A DNA stretch of 64,000 nucleotides from Cryptomeria japonica (taxonomy: Eukaryota > Streptophyta > Pinopsida > Cupressales > Cupressaceae). This document shows, piece by piece, positions 50,697 through 63,240 of the stretch. The notes below the pieces were generated by a model, which saw only the letters and a program-made list of their open reading frames with translations, was not told where the DNA came from and did not search any database. Both the position numbers and the translations under genes were made by a program. The stretch lies in contig NC_081410.1 of the NCBI RefSeq assembly GCF_030272615.1, positions 221,577,415 to 221,641,414 of the forward strand, written 5' to 3'. The stretch's first letter is position 1; every line of letters starts with the position of its first letter.

Positions 50697-52457
50697 TTAC
50701 GAGCGCTTAGCAGCATAAGGACTGCTATCACAGGCAGGGAAACCCTTGCCCTTCTTCTTCTTGTCAGAGGGTGACTTGTTCTTTGAGCCCACGAGGCGTC
50801 CTCTTCTATTGGGTTTGGAACAACCCTCATTTTGATCATCATGGTCTTCACTAGAATCATCATCTCCTTGAGAGACGTTTTTAGAAGGAGGTTCCGCGTA
50901 GGTAGTAGGCTGGACCAGGGTATCATTCACTGCCATCTAAGGCATTTGTGTGGAGGACAGGTTAGAGGGAAAAAAGATAGAATTTCTATTAGCCCTAGTA
51001 TCAACAATGATGACTTGAATTGCATCATCAACATCAAGTTCTTTGAAGACTTTCAGAGGCAAACTCACACTAGATTCACTAGTAATACCGATACAGGGGT
51101 GGGACCAATGAAGCCGAGATTATCAGAGATGTGATTAGCCCTCGGGGAAGTCACAGATCCATCACCCATATGGAAATCACTAGTGCACCTACTGGGGGTT
51201 TCAAAATTATTAATGATACTCTTAACTTTTGAAAAACTAACATCAACTATAGGTTGGGGGAGATTGACATGATTCTGAGCAGGGTTAACACCGACATTAT
51301 CAGGCCTAATCTTATCAATGGCTAATTGTTGCACATTCTTCCTTCTGTGCTTCTTAGACTTGTTTGTAACCATTTGAAAACTATCTTTCTATTCCACACC
51401 CGGTTGTTCTATGTTATCTGTAATAGGGGAGCAGGGGGGGAGCCGTATTGGTTTGAGAGCTTTTAGAGCACGTATCTGATATGAGTAGGTCAGGAATAGA
51501 TGCAGGGGTGCTGCTCATGACAGGCTAGACCACAGGGGAGGATGGAGCCATAGGGTTAGGGGGGAACCAATGTTATCCGTATGGGTTCTCCGCGAGTTCA
51601 AACTTGAGGATTTCTTATTAAGAATAGGGCAATTTTTACGGACATGACCATCTTTTTTATAGAGGAAACACACATTTAAACCCCCTAAAATTTCCAGAGG
51701 GCAGGAGAAGATTTCTCCTTCAATATTGAGATTGAGAATATTAGGAAGATCAATCCCAGGTTTAATGGAGATGAGCACTCTGGCATCGAGATGGGGCACG
51801 AGCTGTGGAGAGTCATCCATACAGATGAATTTACCAATGGGTTCCACAATTTGAGGGATAAATTTCCACAAAAATGGAGGAATGTTCTTGATAATTACCC
51901 ACTAGGGCACGACAGAGCCACGATTTCTTCAAAAATCGCCTTAGGAGACCAACCTAGGGCACGAAACGAAGTCTTACCAACATTCCAATACAATTTCTTA
52001 AGAACCTCTAATTGCATTTCATGCGTATTAAAAAATTAATGAACAATCCTTTCTGAATTTGCCTACAGAAGGAGATTCAAAATCCTAATTTTAAATTCCA
52101 GTAGTTATGAAACCAATCATCCATAAATTTCCGAGGAGGGCATTTATCAACATCCACACAGGCAAAAAAAATTGCAGAGTCTTTCAACCTATTTTTTTCA
52201 ATAGCAATTTCATTGGCCATAGAATCATTAGGCAAAATGGAGATAGTGTTGGAGTCGAGGCCAAGGTCCATACCATCTGGACTTGCTCCACCATCTCCAC
52301 CGACGGTAATGAATATGGCATCTTGGTTAATTGCCGATGAAACCCTACCCACGACTTCACTGAAGGTTTGTTTTGGTTGTAGAGGGGGTTGGGAGGAGGT
52401 AGGCGAAGGATGAGATTGAGGGTCTCCATCCGTTTCCACCCCCATTAGGGCAGACAA
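50697..52457 (-). pseudogene. LINE ORF1 (DUF4283-like, zinc knuckle), broken
   Basis: Starts MSALMGVETDGDPQSHPSPT at 52457, and after a Pro-rich lead shows a DUF4283-like stretch (SAIFFACVDVDKCPPRKFMD). Frameshifts follow. Further on, at 51515-51871, a zinc knuckle reads CFLYKKDGHVRKNC: the second Cys is Tyr. The C-terminus has RRGRLVGSKNKSP, as in plant L1 ORF1 ends, and a stop at 50697. It would be the RNA-binding chaperone of the LINE particle. Confidence 0.75.
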
Positions 52458-52579
52458 GATTCACATGCAGAAGAAGCAATTAAAACGGAGGACACAGAGT
52501 AAAGAAGAGCATTAAATGAAGAGTACAAGGGAGAATTGTTTGCAAACCGTGTAGAGGAGGGAGTCCTCCAAATCCACTG

Positions 52580-52975
52580 AGTGTTTATGCGCGTCAATCC
52601 AAATTTGACGATCCGGTTTCAACAATTCACAATTTTTGCCCACCGTTCACGCTAGGTTTTCACCCTTTATGCAAAGCAGAGATATTAAATCATTTTTGCC
52701 CTTCACACAAAGCTTTTTTGTCTTTTTCCCTTCATGCAGAGCAGAGCATTTTTGATATTTTTGATCTCATTCCCTTCACGTAGAGCAGACGATCATTTCT
52801 GTTTCCCTTCGTGCAAAGCAGATCCTAATCGTTACATTGACCAAAACTTCTTCGCCGTTCGGTAACTTTGTAACATTTCAGAGCAGATGATCCATATTAT
52901 TTTAGAGCAGATCGATTGCTTACATCAAAATTCAGAGCAGACCGATCGCTTCAGAGCAGACGATAAATATCCATA
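52580..52975 (-). repeat. Recurring tctgctct words in the LINE 5' region
   Basis: On the plus strand agagcagacgat, agagcagatcgattgc, agagcagaccgatcgc and gcaaagcagatc recur at least eight times, and cccttcatgcagagcag forms recur further left. Spacing is irregular (20-70 bp). It looks like an imperfect repeat in the LINE promoter region. Confidence 0.65.
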
Positions 52976-53450
52976 TTCCTAAATTAATTTTAATAATAAT
53001 TTTTATTGTTATTTTATCTTTTAAAAACAAAGGATATTTAGTAGTCTTTCTCATATAAACTAAATTAAGTGTTTTTTTTAAAACTAATTATATTTTTTAG
53101 TTAAAGGTTAGATAATTCAAAGTATTGTTAAATGAAAATATTGAAATCTAAATTGATAGTTGAATTAGAAATAAATTTTGATAATATGTTTAATTGTTAT
53201 TTTTTAAAAGTCAATCTTGACAATATAATTTTTTGTTTTTTTGCTTTTAAAAAATATTGCAGTTCATTTTTTTTTTTTTAAATAATAAAAAACAATCTTT
53301 ATCATTTTATTTAAAAATAACAATATATTAAAAAATTACAATTCAATTAATTAAAATAAATACTTAAATGACTTTCAAATTAATAATTATTATTCAATAA
53401 TTTTTTATAACATTAAAATAATATTAAAAAATTCTAAATCAGAAAACTCA

Positions 53451-56400
53451 TTTTAAGGTGTAATATCTATAATTTTTTTTATAATCGTTTTATTCTCGAG
53501 CGATATATCTAAGAGAGAGAGCAATATTTTAAGAGATGGTTAAAGTTCAAAAAGATACATTGTAAATTGAGGTGAACACTGTTCAATTCTAGAGAATATA
53601 TATATTAAAATCAGTAAGTATTGAATTTAAAAAATAAAAAATTAAAAAAATAAAGAAACTAAAAAATTTATGAAAAAAATTGCTTTTTGATAAATATTAT
53701 TTAAAGTCAATATTTTAATTAAAAGAATAGTAAATATTTAAATCGATAATATAAGAGGTGGTAATTGTTAGTCTATAAAATAATTTTTTTATACAATTGA
53801 AATCAACACTTACAATCTTATAAACTTTAAATTCATTTTCCTTTCTTCAAATATTTACAATTGTAGACACTTAAAACTGTCCTAGCCTAATTATTTAATC
53901 ATCCTCTTTTCTTCTATTAATTAAATGAATATTTGTTTGTTTAATTAATTCAATTATTTTGGTTGGAACTAGGGTTGACAATATTTAGGGTTCAAATTGA
54001 ACATATACATTTTGAAACGCTCGGTGAGACTCTTGTCCCTTGTTTCCAACATTTTTCTTTGAGTTTTTAGTGTTTTCAGATTTGAAGGCTAAATTTTGTG
54101 ATGATTTTTTCATCAATTTCGCATTTCTAGCAATTTTTGTTGTGTTTCTGGATATTATGTCAGATTCTGGTTCTTAGCCCATTTTTGGCCATTATTGTTG
54201 TGGATGTGGTTGTTATTAGCATGTATATGACATATATTGTCATGTTTTTGGTTTTTTGTAATTTGATTAAATTGACATATTTTTGGTATTTTTTGTCGCA
54301 TCTGTGGAAGGTTCTAGTGAGTTTGTGGTTCATATTGGTGCATATCTAGTTAAATTAGGGTTTTCTAATTTTTGTATTTTTTAGTTTTGGTCGCATATAT
54401 GGTAGATATTGGTGCGTATATGATTATTTTTACTACATATATAATTTTATTCTGACGTGTTTGTGTTAACTCCTAACATGTTTTTGGTCTATATTGTTGC
54501 GTTATGGTTTTGCAGCTATCCTGTGCTTTTGAAGTTGTTATTTGTTTGTTGAAGGTTCCCCTTTTATTTGTCATTATTATCTTGCTCTAATATTTGTGTT
54601 TACAAGTTGGGGGTTATTATCGAACCACTAATCCATTTTTTTTGCAGGGGTTGCTAGGAGTGTGTTTGTGATTTTCATAGAATAGCTCACATTTCAATTT
54701 AGTGCATTAAAAAGAGCCTTTTCTTAAGCTATCTTGTGCACTTGCATGCTTTATGTTGTAGAACCCTAAGGTGTTTGTGAAAGTATCCTCTCCCCTTGCC
54801 TTCATGGACCTTGAGTGTAAGAGAAATCACTAAACATCTTCATTTTCTCTTTTAGAGGGTCTAATTTTGGAGAAGTGATCACTGCAAGCGGGATAACCCA
54901 AAGAGGTTTTTCCTTTGGGCTGCTATATAAAAGATTAAGGCGAAATCTAAGGTTGAACTAACAAGTACCTTGCCGATGGTGCCAATATGAAAGGGGAAGT
55001 ATAAACATTTATGTCAGGTATATTAATCTTTGAGTAGGGCTAGTTAAAGCCTTGAGTGGCTTGTTGGGTGCGAGCAAGGCATTAAGTCCCTGAATAAAGA
55101 CTAGAAACCTTATTTTAGAGGCCCACCCTATTGATTGAGTAAATTATTGGTGTTAGTCTCAGTTCAAAGGTGTGGCATCACACCTTGAAGTTACTCACCA
55201 TATGGCTCCCTTGATATGAGATAGAAATCAACGACTTTGTATGAGCTATACATAATTTTTTAGGGAGAGGATAATTGGGTCATCCTTCTAGTCTTGGAGG
55301 CCCCTACATGTTCTCTCTCACAAAGACAAGATTGCAAAGCACCCCTTTAGATGTTGCCTTTTTGAGTTGAAAGATATTCCAAGTGTGGGTCTGAGTTGAC
55401 AACCATTTGACATTGACCCTTTTGTGATAAGACCAATGGAAATTTGGGCTTTAAGGAGCCAAGACCATACCCTTATTATCATTAATCACACAACAATTGT
55501 TGTGTCTTCTTGTTTGTAGTATTTTCATGTCACAATAATTATCAAACAATCAAATTTTATCACATTGATACCCAAAATAAAATTTATATTTCGACATTCA
55601 CTAAAAACCAATTTTGTTGTTTTATTAATTATATTTTGTGTTAAAAAAATATAATATTTTGATAATTAGTACGAATGGTGATAAACTGAAGACTCATATA
55701 TTATCTCTTTTATGTTTTCTCTTTCTAATTAGAAATCATATTAGAAATGGTATTGAAAGGAAATACAAGAGCAAGAAAATGAAAAAGAAATATAAGTAAG
55801 TATGTTTATTGAAGTAATGTTACCAAAGTAGAGAGCAACTTGAGAAAAATCACCCAAAACTTTAAAAGGAGGTGCAATAGCTTTTGAAAGGGAAAAAGCA
55901 AATAAAAACCCGTTATGTATTATGAATGAAGGCAAAGCATAGAGAGAGAGAGATGCTCATTGCATTGATATCAAAAGTGAAAATAAGAGGTGAAGCATCT
56001 CTTAAATAGAAATGAGGAGGGGAGTTACGAAGTAACTCCCAACTCTATGAATTCCACCATTCACAATATGTGTGTGCAATGTGTCAACATCCTCTTGAGG
56101 AAGACAAACTAATATTCCACATATTTGGAATAAATAAAATGAGTTATTAGAACTCAAATAAGACAAAGGACTTGTAGAATCCTTTAAAAATATTCCTTAT
56201 GAGTCATAGTTTTATGGTTCTTTTATAGATAGTTTGTCATCTTCAGGAGTTTCTGTATTTATTGATGGACTTCATAAACATACTTTATTCAACCTTATAT
56301 GCTTGTTTTGATAAGTCTTATTGTTTGTAGCTGAAACCTTTATTTTGACAGAATCATGAACCTTATAAATGCAATTATAAACATTTACTATTTTTTATGT

Positions 56401-57200
56401 GTGACTGATGAATATGTTCAAAATAAATGATTATGATGTATGGATAGAATGTTTTCTCTAACCTTTGTGTGCTAGCTATTTGGAATAATCTTTATGAAGG
56501 AACAATGTCTCATTCATAGCAATAAGGTAATGTGGGCAAAGGATGGACATCAAGGTAGGAAGTGTTCAAAAATTTGTTGAAGACTTGTTTGCTACTGTCT
56601 CTGATCAATAAGGAGTCTATAAATTAATTTTGATATGTTAGTAAAGACTGTTAGTTGTCACGAGGGATGTTAGAGAGGATATATGGAAAATATACAAATG
56701 TTCAAAGAAGGACAAGAGTCTTGATTATCTTATCTTTCCTAGATTTTATGAGTTTTAAATAAAGCTCCCACCTAGATAGTAAGAAGTGGAGCACATGTTC
56801 CTGGATTGTTGTTAAGGATGAATGTTATAAATCATTTGCACATTCCTGTGTTAGTTAGTTCCTGATTTCATATTAGAGTAATGTTACGTTGTTGAAGTTT
56901 ATTTCTGAATAAAAGAAAAGCATGTACTTTCCAAGTTAATATGGTGTTTATGATATGGTCATGGGCTTAATCATTTAATTTCTATTATAGTTCTTATTCC
57001 AAGAGACTCATCTAAGGGGGGCCACTTGGTGAGAATTCCATATGGTTGTATTTTATGCGCTCTGTTTATTAAGTTGTTTAATTCTATTTCATTCACTTGC
57101 TCGTTGTCTATTCCTGCAGCCACAGTCTGCAACTCTGCGACTGTTCCTGCAGCCACGATAGGGTAGAATAGTTATTTCTGTAAAAGTTGAAGAATTGACA
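53451..57200. other. Intergenic DNA, no gene recognised
   Basis: AT-rich at first, then a more balanced part at 54700-55480 without long ORFs. The ORF at 54137-54349 is hydrophobic because of T-rich DNA and has no domain. The right part may contain the start of the 5' LTR of the Athila-like element, but I cannot see its left end. Confidence 0.4.
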
Positions 57201-57458
57201 TTTTGTTAGCATAAATTAATGTTATCCTTAGAGTCATGATTTCAAGTAAATTCCTTTTCTAAAAGTAGTTGTAGGATAGACTTGTTCCTATATGTTCTTA
57301 GTGCATATACTTTGTAGTCCCATTTCAAGTTACACTTCCTTGGATTGATGAATAAATGAGTCAGAAGAATGGAATTCAGATAGTTGCTCAATGGAAACTT
57401 GTGTCTCTAGTCTGAGTACTTAGCTGTGTGTTATAGCCATTGTTTTGCCACCACATTT

Positions 57459-57480
57459 TTGGAGCTATTGTTGGGGATTG
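57459..57480 (+). other. Degenerate primer binding site
   Basis: TTGGAGCTATTGTTGGGGAT compares with the tRNA-Asp type site TGGCGCC.TTGCCGGGGA of Athila elements, with a few C-to-T or similar changes. ccaccaca before it would be the end of the 5' LTR at about 57456. Confidence 0.65.
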
Positions 57481-57608
57481 TGATAGACTGAAATTTTATG
57501 GGAACAATAGGATTTCATTTGTTAGAATAGTAGTAGCATTTCATCTTTAGTATAGTATGTCATTTATGTTGTTGAATGCAGTATAGATGTTAACCTTCCA
57601 AAATCTCT

Positions 57609-59423
57609 ATGCATCGAAGGAGAGATCCCCTTGGGAGATTCCTTCCCAATTTGGATTACTCTGACGAATATCCACCTGAAAATTCCACTAAGCCAAAACT
57701 TGACCACTTTGTGCAACTCTTTGTAGACTTAGATAACTTATTTCCTCCACTAGAACCACCACCTGACAAAGATCTAACTGCTGCATTAGTTGTTTACCAA
57801 GGCATTATGGCTGGTAGAGGTGGTGGTGGAAATAATCCACCCCCAACCCCTGAACTAACCTTCAAATTTCCCATACCTCCACAAGGAGCCAATGCCAATC
57901 TGAAAAACATCCCTCCTTCTGCTCTTCCTCACTTCTATGGCCTTATTACAAAAGATCCAGATACCTTTCTCTTTGAATTTGATGTCCTATGTAGAAGCTA
58001 TGATTACACTACAGATGGACACCGCCTCAAATTTTTTCCATCCACCTTGAAGGATTCTTCTCTCTGATGGTTCATGTCCTTAGGAGAAGATTGTGTCACT
58101 AACTGGGACAACATGAAGGAAAAATTCATTGAGAAATACAAAGATTATTGTAGAAAAAGTAATATGAGGGGAGATGACATTTTTAGGATGCAAAAAAAAT
58201 ATGAAGAGTCTCTAGAAGATCATGTAGGAAGATTTCTCATTTGTTTGAAGAAATCTCAACATAATCAGCTAAGTGAAGATTCACAGAAATCGGTCTTCTT
58301 AAGGGGAGTCAATGAAGATTGTATAGATTCTCTCAATCTCATGGCTAGAGGAGATATTACTCAAGCTACATGGAGTGACATACAACTAATTTGCCAGAAT
58401 TATTCAAGAGCTACATTAAGGAAGCCCAGAGAATCCAAGTACATGTCATCAGGAAGAAAATCTAACTCTGGAGTTTCAAAAATGGAGTTGACCAATCTAC
58501 TCAAATATTTTCAACAAGACATCATCAACAATATGGCCACACAAATTGACACTCTCTAATCCAAATAAAAACAAGAAGTTGTAGAAGAAATGCTATCTGA
58601 ATTTTGTCCACATTGTAGATAGAAGAAAAAGGAGTGCAGATGTAAAAAGTTGGCCAGTATTGACAACATAATGCATCAACCCAACTTTCATCAAATTGAG
58701 GATGATGAAGGACAAATTTTCTTTGTGGCACAAAGAAAACCATGGGTTCAAATATAAGGTAAGCCACCTAATCCTTTATCTTTTAATTGTCCATATTCAT
58801 ATGCATCCAATAATCAATGACAAAACCAATATCCTCCTAATAATGACAATTATGGGAACCCTCAATGGAACTATCAAACTAATTCTTGGTCTGGACCCCA
58901 AGGTCAATGGAAACCACCTTAGGGAAAATGGCAGTTACCTTAAGTGAATTGGCAGGCTCAACAACCTAGCTGGCCCCAACAATAGCCTTGGAGAGGACAA
59001 CAATGGCCTAACCAGGTTAATCCACCTCCAACCTCTCTGCCAACTATTATGCCACCTGCAAATGTTCTGCTAAGACCTACACAACTTCCTACCCAACTTG
59101 CCCCTAATCCTAACAATAAACCACAACAACAACTTGTGTATTCAACGGAGTTTAATTAATATCCTGCTTACTTAGTTAATATCAGTGATGTTCATCTAAG
59201 ATCAGGAAAAACTTTGCAATCACTAGCTACTCTAGTAATCACAGAGTTAACCAATGAGGAGGAAGAAATAGTTGAACCAACCCTAGTTTTGATACCAAAA
59301 GACCCTAAGGATCCAGACCCTCCATTCCCTCAAAGATTGGCTCAACCAAAATCTGTTCCTGAGCCAACAATTGATTTTCTAGATCAGCTTAATCAAGTCT
59401 CCATAAAATTTCTTCTTTTCTAG
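57609..59423 (+). pseudogene. Gag of element 3
   Basis: One frame from the ATG at 57609, with TGA at 58065-58067, then TAA at 58557-58559 and many stops beyond. Gag core: LPHFYGLITKDPDTFLFEFD, WDNMKEKFIEKYKDY and LEDHVGRF...LKKSQHNQL. After a Gln/Pro-rich part comes VHLRSGKTLQSL (about 59190) and an acidic-Pro tail. A CPHCR...CRC remnant of a zinc element may be at 58605-58645. It would form the particle shell. Confidence 0.8.
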
Positions 59424-59521
59424 GACATTAAGGATAATACATATATATAGCAAATCTCTTAGGGAAACTTGTTTAAAGAAACCTAGATGAAAGAAAAAAA
59501 AAACCTACAACAACTCATGTT

Positions 59522-59953
59522 TTGGGTAAACTAGCTGACATCATGCTAGGAAAAGTGATCATGCCTAAGTATTCAAATCCCGGTAGTCTAGTTGTTTCAA
59601 TTATGATAAATGGAGTCATGATTCAAAATGCTTTAATAGAACTAGGAGTTGCTATTAATGTAATGATCAAGGAGATTATGCAAAGTCTAAATTTGGCCCA
59701 TATAAGACCTACTCATACATTTCTCCAGTTAGCTGATAGTTCCATAGTTAAACCAGATGGTATCATAGCAGACATTGCAGAAACTCTTGAATCTTGGGAA
59801 TATCCTGCTGATTTTATGATTCTATCACCTAAGACTACTTTGGGAGGCTATCTAGTTATTTTGGGAAGACCTTGGCTAGCTACTGTAGATGCTTATATTG
59901 GTTGCAGATCTGGGAACATGACTATCTCAAATCGAGATAGTACAAAAAATTGA
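59522..59953 (+). pseudogene. Protease region of element 3
   Basis: A 143-codon open stretch with retroviral-type aspartic protease features: SIMINGVMIQNALIELGVAI, then LQLADSSIVKPDGI and VILGRPWLATVDAYI. The active-site Asp of the DLG motif is Glu (IELG), so it would be inactive. It is frame-shifted from Gag. Confidence 0.8.
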
Positions 59954-60357
59954 CACTCTTTCCACCTACTCAACCTCAAGAAGAATCAAAGAACTTTGTT
60001 TGGCCTAATTTTGGAGAGGAATCTAAAGAAGATGCTAAATCTATGGTAAAACTTATGATGATTGATAGAAGTCCTTTTCTCCATCCCTATGATGAAGATC
60101 AACTGTTGTTACAAGTGTTGAATAATACATGTACACAAGAAGTTCCAACAAAAGATATTATTGGAAATTCTGAATGCTCTTCAAAACAACAATTACAAAC
60201 ATCTGATTTGCTTACTCCAGCATTTCTTCACACTTTATTACCTCAAGAAGTTGAGCTATGTAGTGTGAATGAAGCCTCAATGAAAGAAATGACTAAACAA
60301 ATTGAAGTTGCACTTGGAAAGCAACTCATTATTAACAATCAACTCGCAACACAATAG

Positions 60358-62985
60358 GAGCAATTATTGAGAGAATTGCTGCAGGAAAAGAAATATGCCT
60401 TTGCTTGGGATTATACTGATATGGTGGGCTTAGATCCTAAGCTATGTACTCACAAAATCTATATTCAAGAGAACACTAATCCAATCAGACAACCTCAAAG
60501 AAGAGTTAATCCATCCCTTAGAGAAATTGTGACAAAAAAATTACAAAAGCAATTAGATGTTGGATTCATCTACCCCATCACCAACAGTCAATGGGTTTCA
60601 ATATTGGTAATTGTTCCTAAGAAGAATGGTAAATAGAGAGTGTGTGTAGATTATAAATAATTAAACAAAGCTACCAAAAAAGATCACTTTCCACTATCTT
60701 TCATTGATCAGGTACTTGATTCTCTAGTAGGTAAGAAATATTTCTCATTTCTTGATGGGTTTAGTGGTTTTAATTAGATACAAATTGCAACAGAGGACCA
60801 AGACAAGACAACTTTCACTTGTCCCTGGGGAACTTATGCTTACTTTGTCCTTCCATTCGGGTTATGTAATGCTCCAACAATATTTCAAAGAGCAGTTCTA
60901 AGTATTTTTGCAGATATCTCACACAATTGTATGGAGATATATATGGATGATTTCACTACATAAGGTGACGAGTTTCAAGAAGTACTTGATAATATATCTA
61001 AGGTGCTATAGAGATGCCAAGAAAATAATCTATCCCTCAATAGTGAGAAATGATTTCTTATGATGCAAGGGGGAGTAGTCCTGGGACATTACATTTCAAC
61101 CAAAGGAATTCAAGTGGATCCTGATAAAATTGAGCTAATTAAAACTCTTCCAGTCCCTACCAAGAAAAAAACATGTACGTAGTTTTTGGGGGCATGCTAG
61201 TTACTATAGGAGATTTATCAAAAAATTTAGTACCATTGCAAGCCCTTTGTATGGTCTTTTGTTAAAAGATGTTGATTTTCAATGGACACCATTGTGTGAC
61301 AAAGCATTTGAAGAGCTCAAAATAGTACTCACTCAGGCACTATTCCTACAAGGCCCCAAGTGGAACTTTCCTTTATATATATATATTGATGCCTCTGACC
61401 ATGCAGTGGGAGCAATTCTTGCTAAAAAAGGAGCCTTAGAAAATGCAGTATATTTCATTAGCAAAAAATTGTAAGGAGTTGAAATCAATTACACTATCAC
61501 AAAAAAGGAGATGTTATCAGTCATATATTCTCTCAACAAGTTCAGACATTATATTACAGGATACCAAGTCTTTATTTATACCGACCATACAACCATAAGA
61601 TTCCTCATGAACAAACTAGTTATTTCAAGGAGGCTGGCAAGATGGCTTCTCTTGATCCAATAATTTTATATTACCATCATTGACAAACCAGGAAAGATAA
61701 ATATTGTTGCTGATTTATTATCCAGACTTACACACCAACTTGATGAGCCTAAAATAGACGACTCTTTTCCAGATGAGCATTTTTTTGCAATCACAGTGCA
61801 CATACCATGGTATGTAGATATAGCTAATTACTTAGTTATGGGTAAGGTACCTAACTCCTTTTCCCCAAAGGAAAAAATAATTTTATTGAAAAGACCTTTC
61901 CATTCACATGGGTAAATGGATGTTTGTTATATATTGAACCAAACAATTTCATGAGAAGATGAAACATTTGACATCCTGCATGCATGCCATGATGAACCTT
62001 GTGGTGGTAATTTTGTAGCCAAAAGAACAACCATCAAGATACTTAACACAAGGTATTATTGGCCTACTCTATATAAGGATGCAACCAACTGTACTAGAAA
62101 ATATGATAGATTCTAGAGGATGGGGCACCCAACAAAGTCAGATGAGATTCCACTGTATCCTCAGGTAGTTGTCACCCCATTTGATAAATGGGGTATGTAA
62201 TTCATTGGTCCAATCGATCCTCCCTCTAATGGAAAGTCTTACATATTAGTTTGTACCGACTACCTAACTAAATGGGTTGATGTCAAAGAAATGAAACATG
62301 CCAAAGACAATAAAGTTGCAGAGATCTTGTATGAAGATATATTTACCAGATATGGGGTACCTCGAGAACTTGTAACTAATCAAGGTACACAATTTAGATC
62401 TAACCTGATTGCTACTATGATAGAGGAGTATAATATTAGACATAAAAAGTCTACCCCATATAATCCTCATGCCAATGGTAAAGCTGAAGTGACTAATAGA
62501 GAAATTGAGGCCATCCTCACCAAAACAGTTGCACTACACAAAAAAGATTGGGAAAATCGCCTCCGAGAAGAAGTATGGGCCTACCAAACATCCTGAAAAA
62601 CAACAACAGGGTTTACACCCTTTGAACTGGTTTATGATAAACATGTTGTCATGCCCATATAATTTGAGCATAAAACTCTATGTACAATAGTACAATTGGG
62701 TATGCAATTGTCAGAGGCACAACAAGAAAGAATATTGCATCTAAATCAATTAGATGAATTAAGGAATTCAACATTGCATAATACACTTTTAGTCCAACAA
62801 CATCGAATTAAGTGGCATGCTAAATACATCAAACCTAAAAATTTTCATGCTAGGGACTAGGCTTTATTGTATGATTCAATATTTAAGGATAATTTGGGGA
62901 AGTTACAAACTAGGTGGCTAGGCCCTTATGAAATTGAACAAGTGTTTGATAATGGTGTTGTCAAGTTGGCCACTATTGATAATGC
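60358..62985 (+). pseudogene. RT, RNase H and integrase of element 3
   Basis: RT starts around EKKYAFAWDYTDMVGLDPKL and has the catalytic YMDD near 60940 (IYMDDFTT). Stops break it at about 60634, 60657, 60775, 60961, 61008 and 61051. RNase H: YIDASDHAVGAILAKKG (61380) and FIYTDHTTIRFL. Integrase has a damaged HHCC (61985-62110), DYLTKW with the first Asp (62260), VTNQGTQF where the second Asp is Asn, and the Glu in NGKAEVTNREI (62480). A terminal RWLGPYEIEQVF follows at about 62920. It is not functional as read. Confidence 0.85.
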
Positions 62986-63240
62986 ATGATTTAAATTGCT
63001 TGTCAATGGCCATTGACAATGCCTATATCATAAACCAAGCACTAAGGAAGAGTTTATTCAATAGTTTCAACCACTTTCAACTCTTCCTGCAACCACTGAA
63101 GGTGAACTTCTGGGTCCACCATTTCATTGATGACAGTTGTCAAAAATCATAATAAACACTCCATGTCCACTTGGAGTTTATTTCACCATTACATTCCACA
63201 TCATCTCCATCTTGTTGGCATTATGGATGAATTGATTATG

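Larger units (their letters stand above)
46510..52975 (-). mobile_element. L1-type LINE, near full length, broken
   Basis: In minus-strand order: a 5' region with a recurring tctgctct word (52975 to about 52460), ORF1 (52457-50697), a 19-base spacer, ORF2 with endonuclease and RT (50677-47071), a 3' region (to about 46550) and an AT-rich end. ORF1 then endonuclease then RT with zinc domain is the L1 order. Neither a clear poly(A) tail nor a target-site duplication is seen, so both ends are approximate. Confidence 0.88.
57200..63235 (+). mobile_element. Athila-like Ty3/gypsy element, heavily decayed (element 3)
   Basis: Order is LTR end, PBS, gag, protease, RT, RNase H, integrase. Lineage evidence: the Gag C-terminus has the VHLRSGKTL type motif typical of Athila, RT has TFTCPWGTYAY...LPFGLCNAP, and the PBS looks like a degenerate tRNA-Asp type. 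There is no second RNase H. Dozens of stops and frameshifts make it far older than element 2. No 3' LTR is visible: a Copia-like LTR begins at about 63241 just after the pol end. The left boundary is a guess. Confidence 0.8.

Noticed and set aside
54137-54349. Hydrophobic ORF resembling membrane segments
   Set aside because: T-rich DNA gives Phe, Leu and Val runs in any frame; no start context or homologue recognised.
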